64,000 bases of DNA from Paramylibacter ulvae (GTDB lineage Bacteria > Pseudomonadota > Alphaproteobacteria > Rhodobacterales > Rhodobacteraceae): positions 1 to 64,000 of the forward strand of contig NZ_BMZF01000006.1 in the NCBI RefSeq assembly GCF_014652655.1, given 5' to 3'. The notes below the pieces were generated by a model. That model worked only from the letters and a program-made list of their open reading frames with translations, was not told the DNA's origin and made no database searches. This document shows, in pieces, positions 8,754 to 19,100 of this stretch (position 1 is the first letter of the stretch; the number at the start of each line of letters is the position of its first letter). A program made the translations under genes and the position numbers.

Positions 8754-9458
8754 ATGCGGCTTTATCCAATAATACTGGGCATTTGTGTCTGCGGCACGGT
8801 TGTGTTTGCGCAAAATGGCACATTGAGCGGGACGAAAACGCGCGATCAGTTGTTCACAAAAGTTGGCGAGAGCGGGATAAAAGCAACCGAATTTTCGCCT
8901 GACGTTGTGACACTTGTCGATGATACGGGTTGGCAACAGGTGTTGCGCAATGGTGGGTTAACGTTGGATCAGCCAAGTCAAAACGAATTTATTTATAACG
9001 CAAGACTGAACGCCGAGCGACTAAACTTGCCAGAGCGAGACTGGGACGCCATTGCCAAAATGGGTTTGCCACATTTTTTTAGTACTGCGGTATTGAATAT
9101 GCAGTTTGAGTTATCTCAACCATGGTCTGATCGCGCATTTGGTGATCGCGCGATACAGCGGATCGATCTGCAAAACCTGAACTTGGCACTTGCAGATATG
9201 ACGTTGACGGCAAAGGGTGCGGTAAATTTCGATGACGATGCGCAAATGCAGGGCGAGATTTCTGCATATGTTACCAATTGGCGTGATGTTGTGGGTCTGC
9301 TTGATTTCCCATCCCCGACACAGAAAAAATTGACCGAAGCATTTTTAGAGGGGCTTGCAGACGGGAATGCCGTCGAAGTTACGTTTGATATCGTCGATAG
9401 CCAGCTCATGCTGGGCCCTATCCCGTTGACCAAAATTCCGTCAATCTTGCCAAAATAG
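8754..9458 (+). CDS. DUF2125-like secreted protein
   Basis: A 234-residue protein with a signal peptide of about 19 residues (MRLYPIILGICVCGTVVFA). The C-terminal half follows the DUF2125 pattern of Rhodobacterales proteins: LNLALADMTLTAKGAVNFD, then SAYVTNWRDVVGLL, and a terminal block LMLGPIPLTKIP. It is shorter than the common versions of roughly 320 residues, so the N-terminal part is reduced. No biochemical role is known for the family. Probably monocistronic. The assignment rests on pattern memory and not on an alignment. Confidence 0.6.
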   Translation: MRLYPIILGICVCGTVVFAQNGTLSGTKTRDQLFTKVGESGIKATEFSPDVVTLVDDTGWQQVLRNGGLTLDQPSQNEFIYNARLNAERLNLPERDWDAIAKMGLPHFFSTAVLNMQFELSQPWSDRAFGDRAIQRIDLQNLNLALADMTLTAKGAVNFDDDAQMQGEISAYVTNWRDVVGLLDFPSPTQKKLTEAFLEGLADGNAVEVTFDIVDSQLMLGPIPLTKIPSILPK

Positions 9459-9655
9459 CTGTTTATAGAAGCAAATATTCAGCAAAACATATGTTTTTAA
9501 TTACCCTATTTACACATCTTGTTTGACGTGCGCCGATAATCGGTTCTAGTATCAAAGGGTTGAAGACGCTTGGGACGGCTGTCTGTTATGACATAGAACG
9601 ACATCAGGCTTTCCCTTTGTGTTAACGCAAAACAAAAAATGAACAGGGGAAACAA

Positions 9656-10093
9656 ATGTCCGCAAAACTAGTTATTGGTCTTGATGGCCAAGGGTCTGGT
9701 GATCGTGCCTTGGCATATGCCAAGCGTTTGGCCAAACTTATTGGCACATGCGACTTGATCATCGTCTATGTGATCGAATGGTCGCCATATTCATTCCAAA
9801 CCGCTGAAGAAAACGCACAGCGCCACAAGCGCCGCGACGAAGAAATCGCAACCGCGAATGATCGGATCATGGAACCTGCTCTGGCTAGCCTAAAGGCAGA
9901 CGGGTTTAATGCACGCGGTATTGTTCGCCATGGTGATGTTGCCGATACGCTGAATGCCATCTGTGTCGAAGAACGCGCTGAACAACTTGTTGTAAGCCGT
10001 TCGTCCGAAGGTGGTTTTGCCAAACGCATTTTCGGAAGCTCCACCGCGAATTTGGTAATGAGCGCAAGCGTGCCTGTAACGGTCGTAGGATAA
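9656..10093 (+). CDS. Universal stress protein (UspA family)
   Basis: A 145-residue single-domain Usp protein: KLVIGLDGQGSGDRALAYA at the N-terminus, IVRHGDVADTLNAICVE in the middle, and the ATP-type end VVSRSSEGGFAKRIFGSST with SVPVTVV. The spacing of S-SEGG-KRIFGSST resembles the nucleotide-binding G-2x-G-9x-G(S/T) motif. It lies ten bases before the alanine/glycine symporter gene and is most likely co-transcribed with it, a frequent arrangement in which a Usp protein sits next to a transporter. Confidence 0.88.
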   Translation: MSAKLVIGLDGQGSGDRALAYAKRLAKLIGTCDLIIVYVIEWSPYSFQTAEENAQRHKRRDEEIATANDRIMEPALASLKADGFNARGIVRHGDVADTLNAICVEERAEQLVVSRSSEGGFAKRIFGSSTANLVMSASVPVTVVG

Positions 10094-10103
10094 GGGGACA
10101 GAC

Positions 10104-11651
10104 ATGAATATTTTTCAAAAATCGATGCTGACGGTTGGGGCGGCCTTTGCCACCACAGCCCCAGCAATAGCGCAAGAAGCGGCAAGCATGGATGAACGTG
10201 TGAACGCCGCATTTGCAAAGGCCACAGGCCCATTTGTAAACTTTATTTTTGCTCCCATTCCTGGCACTAGCTTTCCTTGGATTGTGATGTGGTTGGTGAT
10301 TGCAGCTACAATTTTTACGCTGTATTTCGCATTTGTGCAGTTGAAATATTTTGGTCATGCAATTTCATTGGTCAAAGGTGACTATTCAGATCCAAATGAT
10401 GCAGGTGAGGTAAGTCATTTTCAGGCGCTCGCAACGGCGCTTTCTGGTACTGTTGGATTGGGTAACATCGCTGGTGTTGCCGTCGCTGTTGGTATCGGTG
10501 GTCCAGGTGCTACGTTCTGGATGATCCTTGCTGGCCTGTTGGGCATGGCATCAAAATTCACCGAATGTACGTTGGGTGTAAAATACCGCAATGAATACGA
10601 AGATGGCACCGTTTCTGGTGGCCCGATGTATTACATTTCCAAAGGGTTCAAGGAACGCAACCTGCCCGGTGGCGGTTTCTTGGCAGCACTGTTTTCAGTG
10701 TTTTGTATCTTGGGTGCACTGGGTGGTGGCAACATGTTCCAAGCCAACCAAGCCCATGCGCAAATCTCTGGCATCGTTGGTGATTACCCGGGTTGGATCA
10801 CGGGCATTATTTTTGCCATCGTGGTGTTTATGGTGATCGTTGGTGGTGTGAAATCCATTGCACGCGTAACCGAAAAAGTTGTGCCATTCATGGGTGTTCT
10901 ATATGTGGCCGCTGCTTTGATTATCATCCTGATGAACTTTGATAAAATCGGTTGGGCATTCGGTCAAATCTTTGCGGGCGCATTCACTGGTTTGGGTGTT
11001 GCTGGCGGTATGGTTGGCGCCTTGATCCAAGGTTTCAAACGTGCGGCGTTTTCAAACGAAGCCGGCGTTGGTTCAGCGGCGATTGCGCACTCTGCGGTAC
11101 GGACCAAAGAACCAATTACAGAGGGTTTTGTTTCCCTGTTGGAACCATTCATTGACACAGTGGTCATTTGTACAATGACGGCATTGGTGATCACCATTTC
11201 AGGTCAATTGATGATCGATCCTGCGACGGGCAACTATATTCTTGATGGCGGTTCAATCGCGACAGTGGGTGGAACGTCCGGTGTTGCATTGACATCCGCT
11301 GCATTCGCATCCGCGTTTAGCTGGTTCCCATACATCTTGGCGATTGCGGTGATCTTGTTCGCATTTTCAACCATGATCTCTTGGTCATACTACGGGTTGA
11401 AAGCATGGACATACCTGTTTGGTGAGGGTCAAACATCAGAACTGATTTTCAAAGTGATCTTTTGTATCTTCATCGTCATCGGTGCAGCGGCCAGCCTTGG
11501 CCCAGTGATTGATTTCTCTGATGCAGCGATCTTTGCGATGGCAGTTGTGAATATCACAGGTCTGTATTTCTTGATGTCGATTGTGAAGCAAGAACTGATT
11601 TCATATCGCACACGTTTACAATCTGGTGAGATTAAGAAATTCCACAACTAA
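10104..11651 (+). CDS. Sodium:alanine/glycine symporter (AGCS family)
   Basis: A membrane carrier of 515 residues importing alanine or glycine with sodium. The family hallmarks are clear: LATALSGTVGLGNIAGVAVAV, GGPGATFWMILAGLLGMASK, GVKYRN, GTVSGGPMYYI, and AFSNEAGVGSAAIAHSAV in the C-terminal half. The N-terminal 24 residues look like a signal-type leader, followed by a short periplasmic stretch before the first helix pair. Ribosome site GGGGA is seven bases upstream. It follows the Usp gene and ends in a strong terminator. Confidence 0.92.
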   Translation: MNIFQKSMLTVGAAFATTAPAIAQEAASMDERVNAAFAKATGPFVNFIFAPIPGTSFPWIVMWLVIAATIFTLYFAFVQLKYFGHAISLVKGDYSDPNDAGEVSHFQALATALSGTVGLGNIAGVAVAVGIGGPGATFWMILAGLLGMASKFTECTLGVKYRNEYEDGTVSGGPMYYISKGFKERNLPGGGFLAALFSVFCILGALGGGNMFQANQAHAQISGIVGDYPGWITGIIFAIVVFMVIVGGVKSIARVTEKVVPFMGVLYVAAALIIILMNFDKIGWAFGQIFAGAFTGLGVAGGMVGALIQGFKRAAFSNEAGVGSAAIAHSAVRTKEPITEGFVSLLEPFIDTVVICTMTALVITISGQLMIDPATGNYILDGGSIATVGGTSGVALTSAAFASAFSWFPYILAIAVILFAFSTMISWSYYGLKAWTYLFGEGQTSELIFKVIFCIFIVIGAAASLGPVIDFSDAAIFAMAVVNITGLYFLMSIVKQELISYRTRLQSGEIKKFHN

Positions 11652-11686
11652 AAAAGGCGGCCAGAAATGGCCACCTTTGATCATCT

Positions 11687-11712
11687 AAACGGCGCGGGTT
11701 TCTGCGCCGTTT
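11687..11712. terminator. Rho-independent terminator, shared by convergent genes
   Basis: AAACGGCGC pairs perfectly with GCGCCGTTT around an eight-base loop and is followed by a run of T. It ends the symporter operon and lies just beyond the stop of the convergent FAH-family gene, so it can serve both directions. A weaker GGCGGCC/GGCCACC hairpin precedes it. Confidence 0.88.
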
Positions 11713-11714
11713 TT

Positions 11715-12563
11715 TTATGTATCCATGACAACGTTTTGCCGCTGAGTTCCCAGCCCTTGGATATGTAATTCCATCACATCACCCGATTTCAAAAACACAG
11801 GATTTGGTTTCATTCCCAACCCGACACCAGGTGGTGTACCTGTTGAAATTACATCACCGGGATGCAAGGTAAACAGCGATGACAGATGTGCAATGATTTC
11901 GGCCACGCTAAAGATCATTGTTTTCGTATTCCCTGTCTGCATACGTTTGCCGTTTACATCCAGTGTCATATCTAAATTTTGCGGATCTTCGATTTCGTCA
12001 CGCGTCACCAACCACGGGCCGATGGGGCCAAAGGTGTCGCATGATTTTCCCTTGGTCCAATTTCCTGACAGGGCGGTTTGAAAATGGCGTTCCGATACGT
12101 CATTCACAATGCAATAACCCGCCACATGATCAAGCGCATCATCTACGGAGACATATTTTGTGGTTTTACCAATCACAACGGCCAGTTCCACTTCCCAGTC
12201 GGATTTGTCCGATCCACGCGGCAGGGATACCGTATCGTCGGGGCCGACAATTGCCGATGTCGCCTTCATAAACAAAATGGGGTGTTCAGGGATTGATGCG
12301 CCCGTTTCTGCCGCATGATCAGAATAATTTAATCCGATGCACATGAATTTTCCCACGTCGGCGACACAGGGGCCAAATCGTGGCGTGCCATCAACGACGG
12401 GCAAATCCTCAACATCCAACGCTGCGATACGTGCCAATTCGGCATCCGATAATGCCGCGCCGTTGATATCTTTCACATGCCCAGACAGATCACGCAATAC
12501 ACCGTTTTCGTCAATCAATCCGGGTTCTTCGTGGCCCGTTTCGCCATATCTTACAAGTTTCAT
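11715..12563 (-). CDS. FAH-family hydrolase, probably 2,4-diketo-3-deoxy sugar-acid hydrolase
   Basis: A 282-residue fumarylacetoacetate hydrolase fold: MCIGLNYSDHAAETG, PILFMKATSAIVGPDD, DWEVELAVVIG with metal-binding Glu residues, YCIVNDVSERHFQ, KSCDTFGPIGPWLVT and DVISTGTPPGVGLG. These are the features of the subgroup that includes ureidoglycolate lyase-like proteins and 2,4-diketo-3-deoxy-L-fuconate hydrolase. Next to a sugar-acid dehydratase and a KDF-dehydrogenase-like SDR the latter role fits best: it would cleave the diketo acid to pyruvate and a hydroxy acid (lactate or glycolate). It is the last gene of that operon. Confidence 0.82.
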   Translation of the reverse strand: MKLVRYGETGHEEPGLIDENGVLRDLSGHVKDINGAALSDAELARIAALDVEDLPVVDGTPRFGPCVADVGKFMCIGLNYSDHAAETGASIPEHPILFMKATSAIVGPDDTVSLPRGSDKSDWEVELAVVIGKTTKYVSVDDALDHVAGYCIVNDVSERHFQTALSGNWTKGKSCDTFGPIGPWLVTRDEIEDPQNLDMTLDVNGKRMQTGNTKTMIFSVAEIIAHLSSLFTLHPGDVISTGTPPGVGLGMKPNPVFLKSGDVMELHIQGLGTQRQNVVMDT

Positions 12564-12586
12564 ATTCGGCCTTTCTAATGGCTGTT

Positions 12587-14386
12587 CTAATGGCTGTGAC
12601 GTAATTTGTATTTATGCGCCACGTCTTGGTAATTTGGAGCATCACGCAACACCATGCCCTCGGACAACGGCTGTACCAGATCGCGGAAAATTTGTTGCCA
12701 AGGTGTTTGGCTTTCGGGGAAGTTATATCCGCCAGCCTCGACCAGTGCTTTGTACCGTTGCTCGATCGTTTCATCGTCCAGCAACATCATGACCGTGCCT
12801 GTGTTCAGGTCAATCCGAATGGGGTCGCCGTTTTGCACAATGGCAAGCCCGCCGCCCGCGGCGGCCTCTGGTGATGCGTTCAAAATTGATGGTGATCCCG
12901 ATGTACCCGATTGGCGTCCATCCCCGATACAGGGCAGTGAATTGACACCTTGTTTCAACAGATAACTTGGCGGACGCATATTCACGACCTCGGCGCCACC
13001 GGGATAGCCCAAAGGACCCGCGCCGCGCATGATCATGACACTATTTTCGGTGATGTTCAGTGCGGGATCATCAACCGTATCGTGGAAATGTTCTGGCCCG
13101 TCAAACACCATTGCGGTGCCTTCCATCGCGTTTGGATCATCAGGGTTTGACAAATACCGATCGCGGAATTCTTTGGAAATTACGGATGTTTTCATAATTG
13201 CACTGTCAAATAAATTGCCAGACAAGTTAAGGAAACCAGCGTCTTTGACCATCGGTTTTGCGATGGGAAAGATTACCTTGTCATTTGCGATTTCAACATC
13301 ACGACAATTGTCGCCAATCGAATGGCCGTTTACCGTGAGCGTATCGGGGTTGGGCAACAATTTATTGCGCATCAATTCACCGACCACGGCGGGGACACCA
13401 CCAGCGCGATGAAAATCTTCGCCCAGATATTCGCCTGCGGGTTGCAGATTGACCAACAATGGCAATTTATGCCCGATATTCTGCCAGTCGTCATTATTAA
13501 GTTCTACACCCAAGTGGCGCGCAATCGCGTTCAGGTGGATGGGGGCATTGGTTGACCCGCCAATAGCGCTGTTCACTGCAATTGCGTTTTCAAATGCTTG
13601 TCGTGTCATGATGTCAGATGGTTTTACATCATCCCAAACCATATCAACGATCCGTTTGCCCGTCTCATATCCCATCTGTCCACGTTCACGGTATGGCGCG
13701 GGGATGGCAGCGGAGCCGGGAAGCTGCATACCCAAGGCCTCGGCCAGTGAATTCATCGTGGTTGCCGTGCCCATGGTATTGCAAAACCCAGTGGATGGCG
13801 CGGATGATGCGATCAGATCAATCAAACCATCATCATCAATTTCGCCTTTGGCGTGTAATTCGCGTGCTTTCCAAACGATTGTGCCCGAACCTGTGCGTTC
13901 GCCGCCAAACCAGCCGTTCAACATCGGGCCAACGGAATATGCGATCGCGGGAATGTTCACCGTGGCGGCCGCCATCAACAGTGCCGGTGTGGTTTTATCA
14001 CAGCCAATGGTCAGCACGACGCCATCAATGGGATAGCCATAAAGACTCTCAACAAGGCTTAAATATGCAAGATTGCGATCAAGGCTTGCCGTTGGGCGTT
14101 TGCCCGTTTCTTGGATCGGGTGGACAGGAATTTCGATCACCGTACCGCCCGCTGCGATGACCCCGTCGCGCACTCGTTTTGCCAGTTCCACATGGTGGCG
14201 ATTACATGGCGACAGGTCGCTGCCCGTTTGGGCGATGCCGATAATGGGTTTTTTTCCTGCCAGTTCTTCGCGCGTGAGGCCGTAATTTAAATACCGTTCT
14301 AAATACAGCGCGGTCATTTCGGAATCTTCGGGATTGTTGAACCATGAACGCGAACGTAAATCGGATGGTTTGATTTTCTTTGTCAT
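12587..14386 (-). CDS. IlvD/Edd-family sugar-acid (pentonate-type) dehydratase
   Basis: An iron-sulfur dehydratase of 599 residues that removes water from an aldonic acid to give the 2-keto-3-deoxy acid. The likely cluster cysteines are in [19 protein letters not shown] and [40 protein letters not shown] and [20 protein letters not shown] are family blocks. The length and the long N-terminal SWFNNPED segment match pentonate dehydratases (L-arabinonate/D-xylonate type) and not dihydroxy-acid dehydratase of valine synthesis. The exact sugar cannot be read off. It sits nine bases after the SDR gene. Confidence 0.87.
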   Translation of the reverse strand: MTKKIKPSDLRSRSWFNNPEDSEMTALYLERYLNYGLTREELAGKKPIIGIAQTGSDLSPCNRHHVELAKRVRDGVIAAGGTVIEIPVHPIQETGKRPTASLDRNLAYLSLVESLYGYPIDGVVLTIGCDKTTPALLMAAATVNIPAIAYSVGPMLNGWFGGERTGSGTIVWKARELHAKGEIDDDGLIDLIASSAPSTGFCNTMGTATTMNSLAEALGMQLPGSAAIPAPYRERGQMGYETGKRIVDMVWDDVKPSDIMTRQAFENAIAVNSAIGGSTNAPIHLNAIARHLGVELNNDDWQNIGHKLPLLVNLQPAGEYLGEDFHRAGGVPAVVGELMRNKLLPNPDTLTVNGHSIGDNCRDVEIANDKVIFPIAKPMVKDAGFLNLSGNLFDSAIMKTSVISKEFRDRYLSNPDDPNAMEGTAMVFDGPEHFHDTVDDPALNITENSVMIMRGAGPLGYPGGAEVVNMRPPSYLLKQGVNSLPCIGDGRQSGTSGSPSILNASPEAAAGGGLAIVQNGDPIRIDLNTGTVMMLLDDETIEQRYKALVEAGGYNFPESQTPWQQIFRDLVQPLSEGMVLRDAPNYQDVAHKYKLRHSH

Positions 14387-14395
14387 TGTCTTTCC

Positions 14396-15145
14396 TTAGC
14401 TGGCCCAACCGCCATCGATAATATGTGTTTGTCCCGTTGTGAAGCCGCTTTCATCGCTGGCAAGATAGACGACCAAGGACGCGATTTCATCAACAGTTGC
14501 CAAACGCCCCATTGGCTGTCTGGCGATGAACTGTTTCAGTGCAGCGTCATAATCACCCGTGTCGTGTAGGCGTTGTTGCAACGATGGACTGTCCACCGTG
14601 CCGGGGCAAATGCAATTGGCGCGGATGCCCGAAGCGACGTAATCTTTGGCGACGGATTTTGTCAGCCCGATCACGGCAGCTTTTGTGGTGCCATAGATAA
14701 ATCGGTTTGGCGCGCCAACAATGGATGATGCGACAGATGACATGTTAATGATATTGCCCGCTCCACGATCCAACATAAATGGAAGGGCTGCGCGAATGGT
14801 GTGATACATGGATTGAACATTTAGCTGGAATGCAAAATCCCAGTCATCGTCGCTACATTCTAAAATGGTGCCGTGATGAACAAAACCTGCACAATTGAAT
14901 ACCGTGTCGGGTTGAATATCAGCGATAAACCGATCCACTTCCGATTTGTTGGTGACATCAAGGGGGCAGGTTTCCAAACCTTCGTGATGTTCATCGGCCA
15001 GTTGTAACATGGCGTCGGCATTGATGTCGGTGGCGTAAACGCGCGCACCTTGTTTTGCCATGGCGATGGCGCTTGCACGGCCAATGCCTTGGCCTGCGGC
15101 GCTGACAAATATGGTTTTTCCCTGCAATCGATGTTGTTGGGTCAT
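14396..15145 (-). CDS. SDR dehydrogenase, 2-keto-3-deoxy-L-fuconate dehydrogenase-like
   Basis: A classical SDR of 249 residues: cofactor loop SAAGQGIGRASAIA, an Asp at the end of the second strand (ATDINA) indicating NAD preference, NCAGFVHHGTI, catalytic NMSSVASS and YGTTKAAVIGLTKSVAKDY. NCICPGTVDSPSLQQR and TTGQTHIIDGGWAS are characteristic of 2-keto-3-deoxy-L-fuconate 4-dehydrogenases (and the related animal BDH2). It is the first gene of the operon SDR-dehydratase-FAH, so the predicted order is dehydration, oxidation at C4, then hydrolysis, without any phosphorylation. Confidence 0.85.
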   Translation of the reverse strand: MTQQHRLQGKTIFVSAAGQGIGRASAIAMAKQGARVYATDINADAMLQLADEHHEGLETCPLDVTNKSEVDRFIADIQPDTVFNCAGFVHHGTILECSDDDWDFAFQLNVQSMYHTIRAALPFMLDRGAGNIINMSSVASSIVGAPNRFIYGTTKAAVIGLTKSVAKDYVASGIRANCICPGTVDSPSLQQRLHDTGDYDAALKQFIARQPMGRLATVDEIASLVVYLASDESGFTTGQTHIIDGGWAS

Positions 15146-15159
15146 GTGGTTTCCAATGG

Positions 15160-15177
15160 GTTGTGTACAGACACAAC
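15160..15177. promoter_or_regulatory. Inverted repeat before the sugar-acid operon, possible operator
   Basis: GTTGTGT and ACACAAC form a perfect seven-base inverted repeat with four bases between, 14 bases before the SDR start. TTGT...ACAA symmetry is common for GntR/FadR-type repressors of sugar-acid genes, but no such regulator gene is in the window. Confidence 0.4.
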
Positions 15178-15218
15178 AGCAAAATTAAATGGTTTTGAAA
15201 AGGATTAGTTTTCAGCGG

Positions 15219-16091
15219 TTATATTTTGGGTTGCCTGTTGCCCAAAACAACGACCATCAATGCAGCCAGAGTAATCGCCGCAGCGCCGCCCAAAACAAGG
15301 GCATTCGGGTACTGAGAGAAAATCAATAAATCGAACGTAAGTGCCCAAATGATGCCCGTGTAATCAAATGGCGCAAGCGTTGATATCGGGGCGCGTGCCA
15401 CTGCCTCTGTTCCTGCGATATGGGCTAAACCGCCCAAAATACCCGCCGCGATCAGCCAAAGGTACATATCATAGTCTGGCGTGATCCAGCCAAGTGGAAT
15501 TGTCGAAATGCCTACCAGCGTGGATACCAACGCAAATGACAATGCGATGGTCGCGGGATGTTCGGTGGCGGTCATCGTTTTGATATGGACCCGTACAAAC
15601 GCCATGGTGACCGCAAAGCCAAGCCCAGCAGCAATTCCAATGATCGCGCCATCAGTGCCAAAGGATAGCGCATCCCATAACATTGCAACAACGCCGCCAA
15701 ATCCAATGGCTGTTGCGAAAATTACGATTTTGGAAATGCGCTCACCCACCATGATCGCCGCCAAAGGCAAGGTCATAATCGGTGCCATATAGGCCAATGC
15801 CTGTGCGTTTGCGACGGGTAAATATGCCAAAGATATAAACGAAAACGCCATGGACAGCACGCCAAACAATCCACGTATGAAGTGCATTTTTGGATATTTG
15901 GTTTTGAGTGCTGCGGGGAACTGACCGCGCAAAAACATATAGATTATAATCGGAATGATCGCGACCGCGCTGCGCCAGAATATGATCTGTCCGATGGGAA
16001 CAGTTTTTGCAAGATGATGCACCACCGCCGACATGGCGGTGATCAACAATGCACCCAATAAGCGCAGTGCGATTCCATTGTAAATTGACAC
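15219..16091 (-). CDS. EamA/DMT-superfamily transporter
   Basis: A ten-helix drug/metabolite-type carrier of 290 residues with the usual internal duplication (two EamA halves, about residues 8-140 and 150-283). IIFWRSAVAIIPI and LAYLPVANAQALAYMAPI are typical. The start is a GTG: a downstream ATG would cut into the first helix. It lies between putA and the sugar-acid operon on the same strand, 73 bases before the SDR start, and could belong to either. Substrate unknown. Its start codon is fused to a long hairpin described separately. Confidence 0.85.
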   Translation of the reverse strand: MSIYNGIALRLLGALLITAMSAVVHHLAKTVPIGQIIFWRSAVAIIPIIIYMFLRGQFPAALKTKYPKMHFIRGLFGVLSMAFSFISLAYLPVANAQALAYMAPIMTLPLAAIMVGERISKIVIFATAIGFGGVVAMLWDALSFGTDGAIIGIAAGLGFAVTMAFVRVHIKTMTATEHPATIALSFALVSTLVGISTIPLGWITPDYDMYLWLIAAGILGGLAHIAGTEAVARAPISTLAPFDYTGIIWALTFDLLIFSQYPNALVLGGAAAITLAALMVVVLGNRQPKI

Positions 16092-16129
16092 GTTTAGTAT
16101 TCCAAAAGCGGGTTCTGGAATACTAAACG
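16091..16129 (-). promoter_or_regulatory. Perfect 14-bp hairpin ending on the EamA start codon
   Basis: CGTTTAGTATTCCA and TGGAATACTAAACG are exact reverse complements, 11 bases apart. On the mRNA of the EamA gene the 3' arm contains the only ribosome-site-like GGAA and its last base is the first base of the GTG start. There is no T-run after it, so it is not a standard terminator for putA. A structure that hides the start, or a protein operator, fits better. Confidence 0.65.
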
Positions 16130-16161
16130 GTTTAACGTGTTAACGCGCAAGCTCGAAAAGT

Positions 16162-19100
16162 TTAGGCGGGCATGTCATCAATTGCGCTGCCACCTAACAA
16201 TGCGGCGTTACCGCCCGCGGCGGTGGTATCTACGCAAACGTGGCGTTCCATCGTCAAATACTGCCCCATCGTTTCATCGCGCAACAATCCGATAATTGCC
16301 CCTTTGCGCTGGGCAAGTTTTTTGCGAATGTCCTTGGCGCTGGCGTCATCGCCCCAATACGCTACGGCATTAAATTCGCCCGTTTCAACATCGCCAGTTG
16401 TGACGGGTTCACACCCATGTTCGCGTGCAATTTTCGCCTGCGCGTCCACATCGGGACCCAAACATAGAACCCGCCCGCATGGGTGAAAGCTCAACTGGTT
16501 CGATTCCCCTGTCGGCCCTGGCAACAACATTTGTGTAACTGAGGGCGTGAGTTTTGCATTCTTTGCAAAGCGTCCCAAATACAACGGCCCACCGGCCTTG
16601 GGTCCTGTGCCAGACATACCATGCCCACCAAAGGGTTGTGAGCCCACGATTGCGCCAATTTGATTGCGATTAACGTAAATGTTGCCAGCGTGAATCGCAT
16701 CGACGATATGTTGAACCCGATCATCAATACGAGTGTGCAAACCAAAGGTCAGACCATACCCCGTGGCGTTGATATCTGAAATAATCCGATCCAATTGATC
16801 TGATTTAAATCGCACAACATGGAGCACGGGGCCGAATATTTCCTCTTTCATGTCGGCGATACCGTTTACTGCAATCACCGTGGGTGGCACATAACGCCCT
16901 GTGTCATTATCGTTGAGCTGTTTTAAAACCCGACCGTCGGCGCGTGCCGTTTCGATATGCGCACGGATTTTATCCTGTGCCATAGTATCGATTACTGGCC
17001 CAACATCGGTGGATAAATCCCAAGGATTACCAACACGCAATTCATCCATTGCGCCGTATAACATTTTCAAAAATGTATCGGCGACATCGTCTTGAATATA
17101 CAAACACCGCAGCGCAGAACAGCGTTGCCCAGCGGATTGAAAGCTTGACGCAACAATATCACGCACAGCCTGTTCGGGGAGCGCGGTTGAATCAACGATC
17201 ATTGCATTCAAACCACCTGTTTCTGCAATCAACGGTGTGCCTGGCGCCATCGTGCCCGCCATGGCGCGATGAATTGTCTGCGCTGTTGCAGTTGAACCCG
17301 TGAAACAAATGCCAGAAACGCTTGGCGCGGATGTGAGCGCTGCACCCACAACCGAACCTTTGCCGATTAACAATTGTAACGCGGTTTTTGGCACGCCTGC
17401 TTTGTATAATAAGTTCACGCAAAACCATGCCAGCGCGGGTGTTTGTTCCGCAGGTTTTGCCAACACGGCGTTACCTGCCGCCAATGCAGCACTGATTTGG
17501 CCTGTGAAAATTGCCACAGGAAAATTCCACGGGGAAATACAGGTGAAAACGCCACGCGGGTTCAGCTTGTTCACGTTCGCTTGTTGTGCATAAAACCGTA
17601 GAAAATCCACTGCCTCGCGCAATTCAGCATCGCAATCGGCCAATGTTTTACCAGCCTCGCGCGCCAAAAGTGCGAAAATCTCTGCATAGTTTTCTTCGTA
17701 GAGGTCTGCGGCTTTGTTTAATATTTTGGCACGCTGGCCAACCGTTGCGTCCCAAGGTGTTGCGGATTGAATTGCCGCTGATACATCCTTCTCACTGGCG
17801 TTTTGAACGTCTGCAACGATATCTTTGATACTCGCGGGATTGGTGCTGTGCTCTTTTGCGCCGCCTGCGGATTTGTTTGCCAATAATGAAGCGACCTTCC
17901 AGCGTTTTGTTTCAAACGCGGCGCGATCGGTGAAAATTTTGTTCAACACGATGGGGTCGGTTAAATCAAACCCGCGTGAATTTTTACGCTCTGGCGCAAA
18001 CAGTTTTGATGGTAAAACCGTGCTTGGGTTTTCCGCAGGTTTGGACAATTCCAAAACCGTATCAATTGGGTCGGCGGCAACCACTTCGGGGGGGACAGAT
18101 TCATCGACAATTTGGTTTACAAACGAACTGTTCGCACCGTTTTCCAACAATCTGCGCACCAGATACGCTAGCAAGTCTTTGTGTGGGCCAACGGGGGCGT
18201 AAATGCGACAGCGTGTGTTTTCATTGGAATGCACAATCTCATGCAATGCCTCGCCCATGCCGTGCAGACGCTGAAATTCATATGCGCGTGAATCAGTTGC
18301 CATTTCCAACACGGCGGCGACAGTGCGCGCATTATGTGTGGCAAATTGTGGGTAAATGCGATCGGTCATGTTTAGCAATTTCTGCGCACACGCGATGTAG
18401 CTCACATCGGTTGCGGATTTGTTAGTGAACACAGGAAATCCATCAAGGCCAAGAACCTGTGCATTTTTGATTTCTGTGTCCCAATACGCACCCTTAACAA
18501 GGCGCACCATGATGCGTCGATCCAGTTTTTGCGACAGCGCATAAAGCCAATCCAAAACAAACGGCGCGCGTTTGCCATAAGCTTGCACAACCACACCAAA
18601 CCCATCCCAATCGGCCAGCGATGGGTCGGATAAAACTGCCTCGATCACATCAAGGGATAGCTCAAGACGATCGGCCTCTTCTGCATCAATGTTGAACCCC
18701 ATGCCAACAGATTTCGCAAGCAATGCGAGTGAACGGGTGCGCGGCACCAGAATATCCATCACACGTTTGCGCTGGGCTTCTTCGTAGCGTGGGAACAGCG
18801 CAGAAAGTTTGACAGAAATCCCAGGGTTTTCGCGAATGTCATCGGATGTGCATGCAGGAGCAAGTGCCGTGATCGCACGGCTATACGCCAGATGAAAACG
18901 TTTGGCGTCACCATCAGTCATCGCCGCTTCGCCGAGCATATCATAGGAATAGGTGTAACCGCGTTTTTCCTGTTTCGCGGCACGCTTCATCGCCTCTTCA
19001 ATGTCACGTCCCAGCACGAATTGTGCGCCCAGCTCTTTCATTGCACGGCTGACCGCTGTGCGGATCACAGGTTCGCCCAACCGTTTGATCGCACCGCGCA

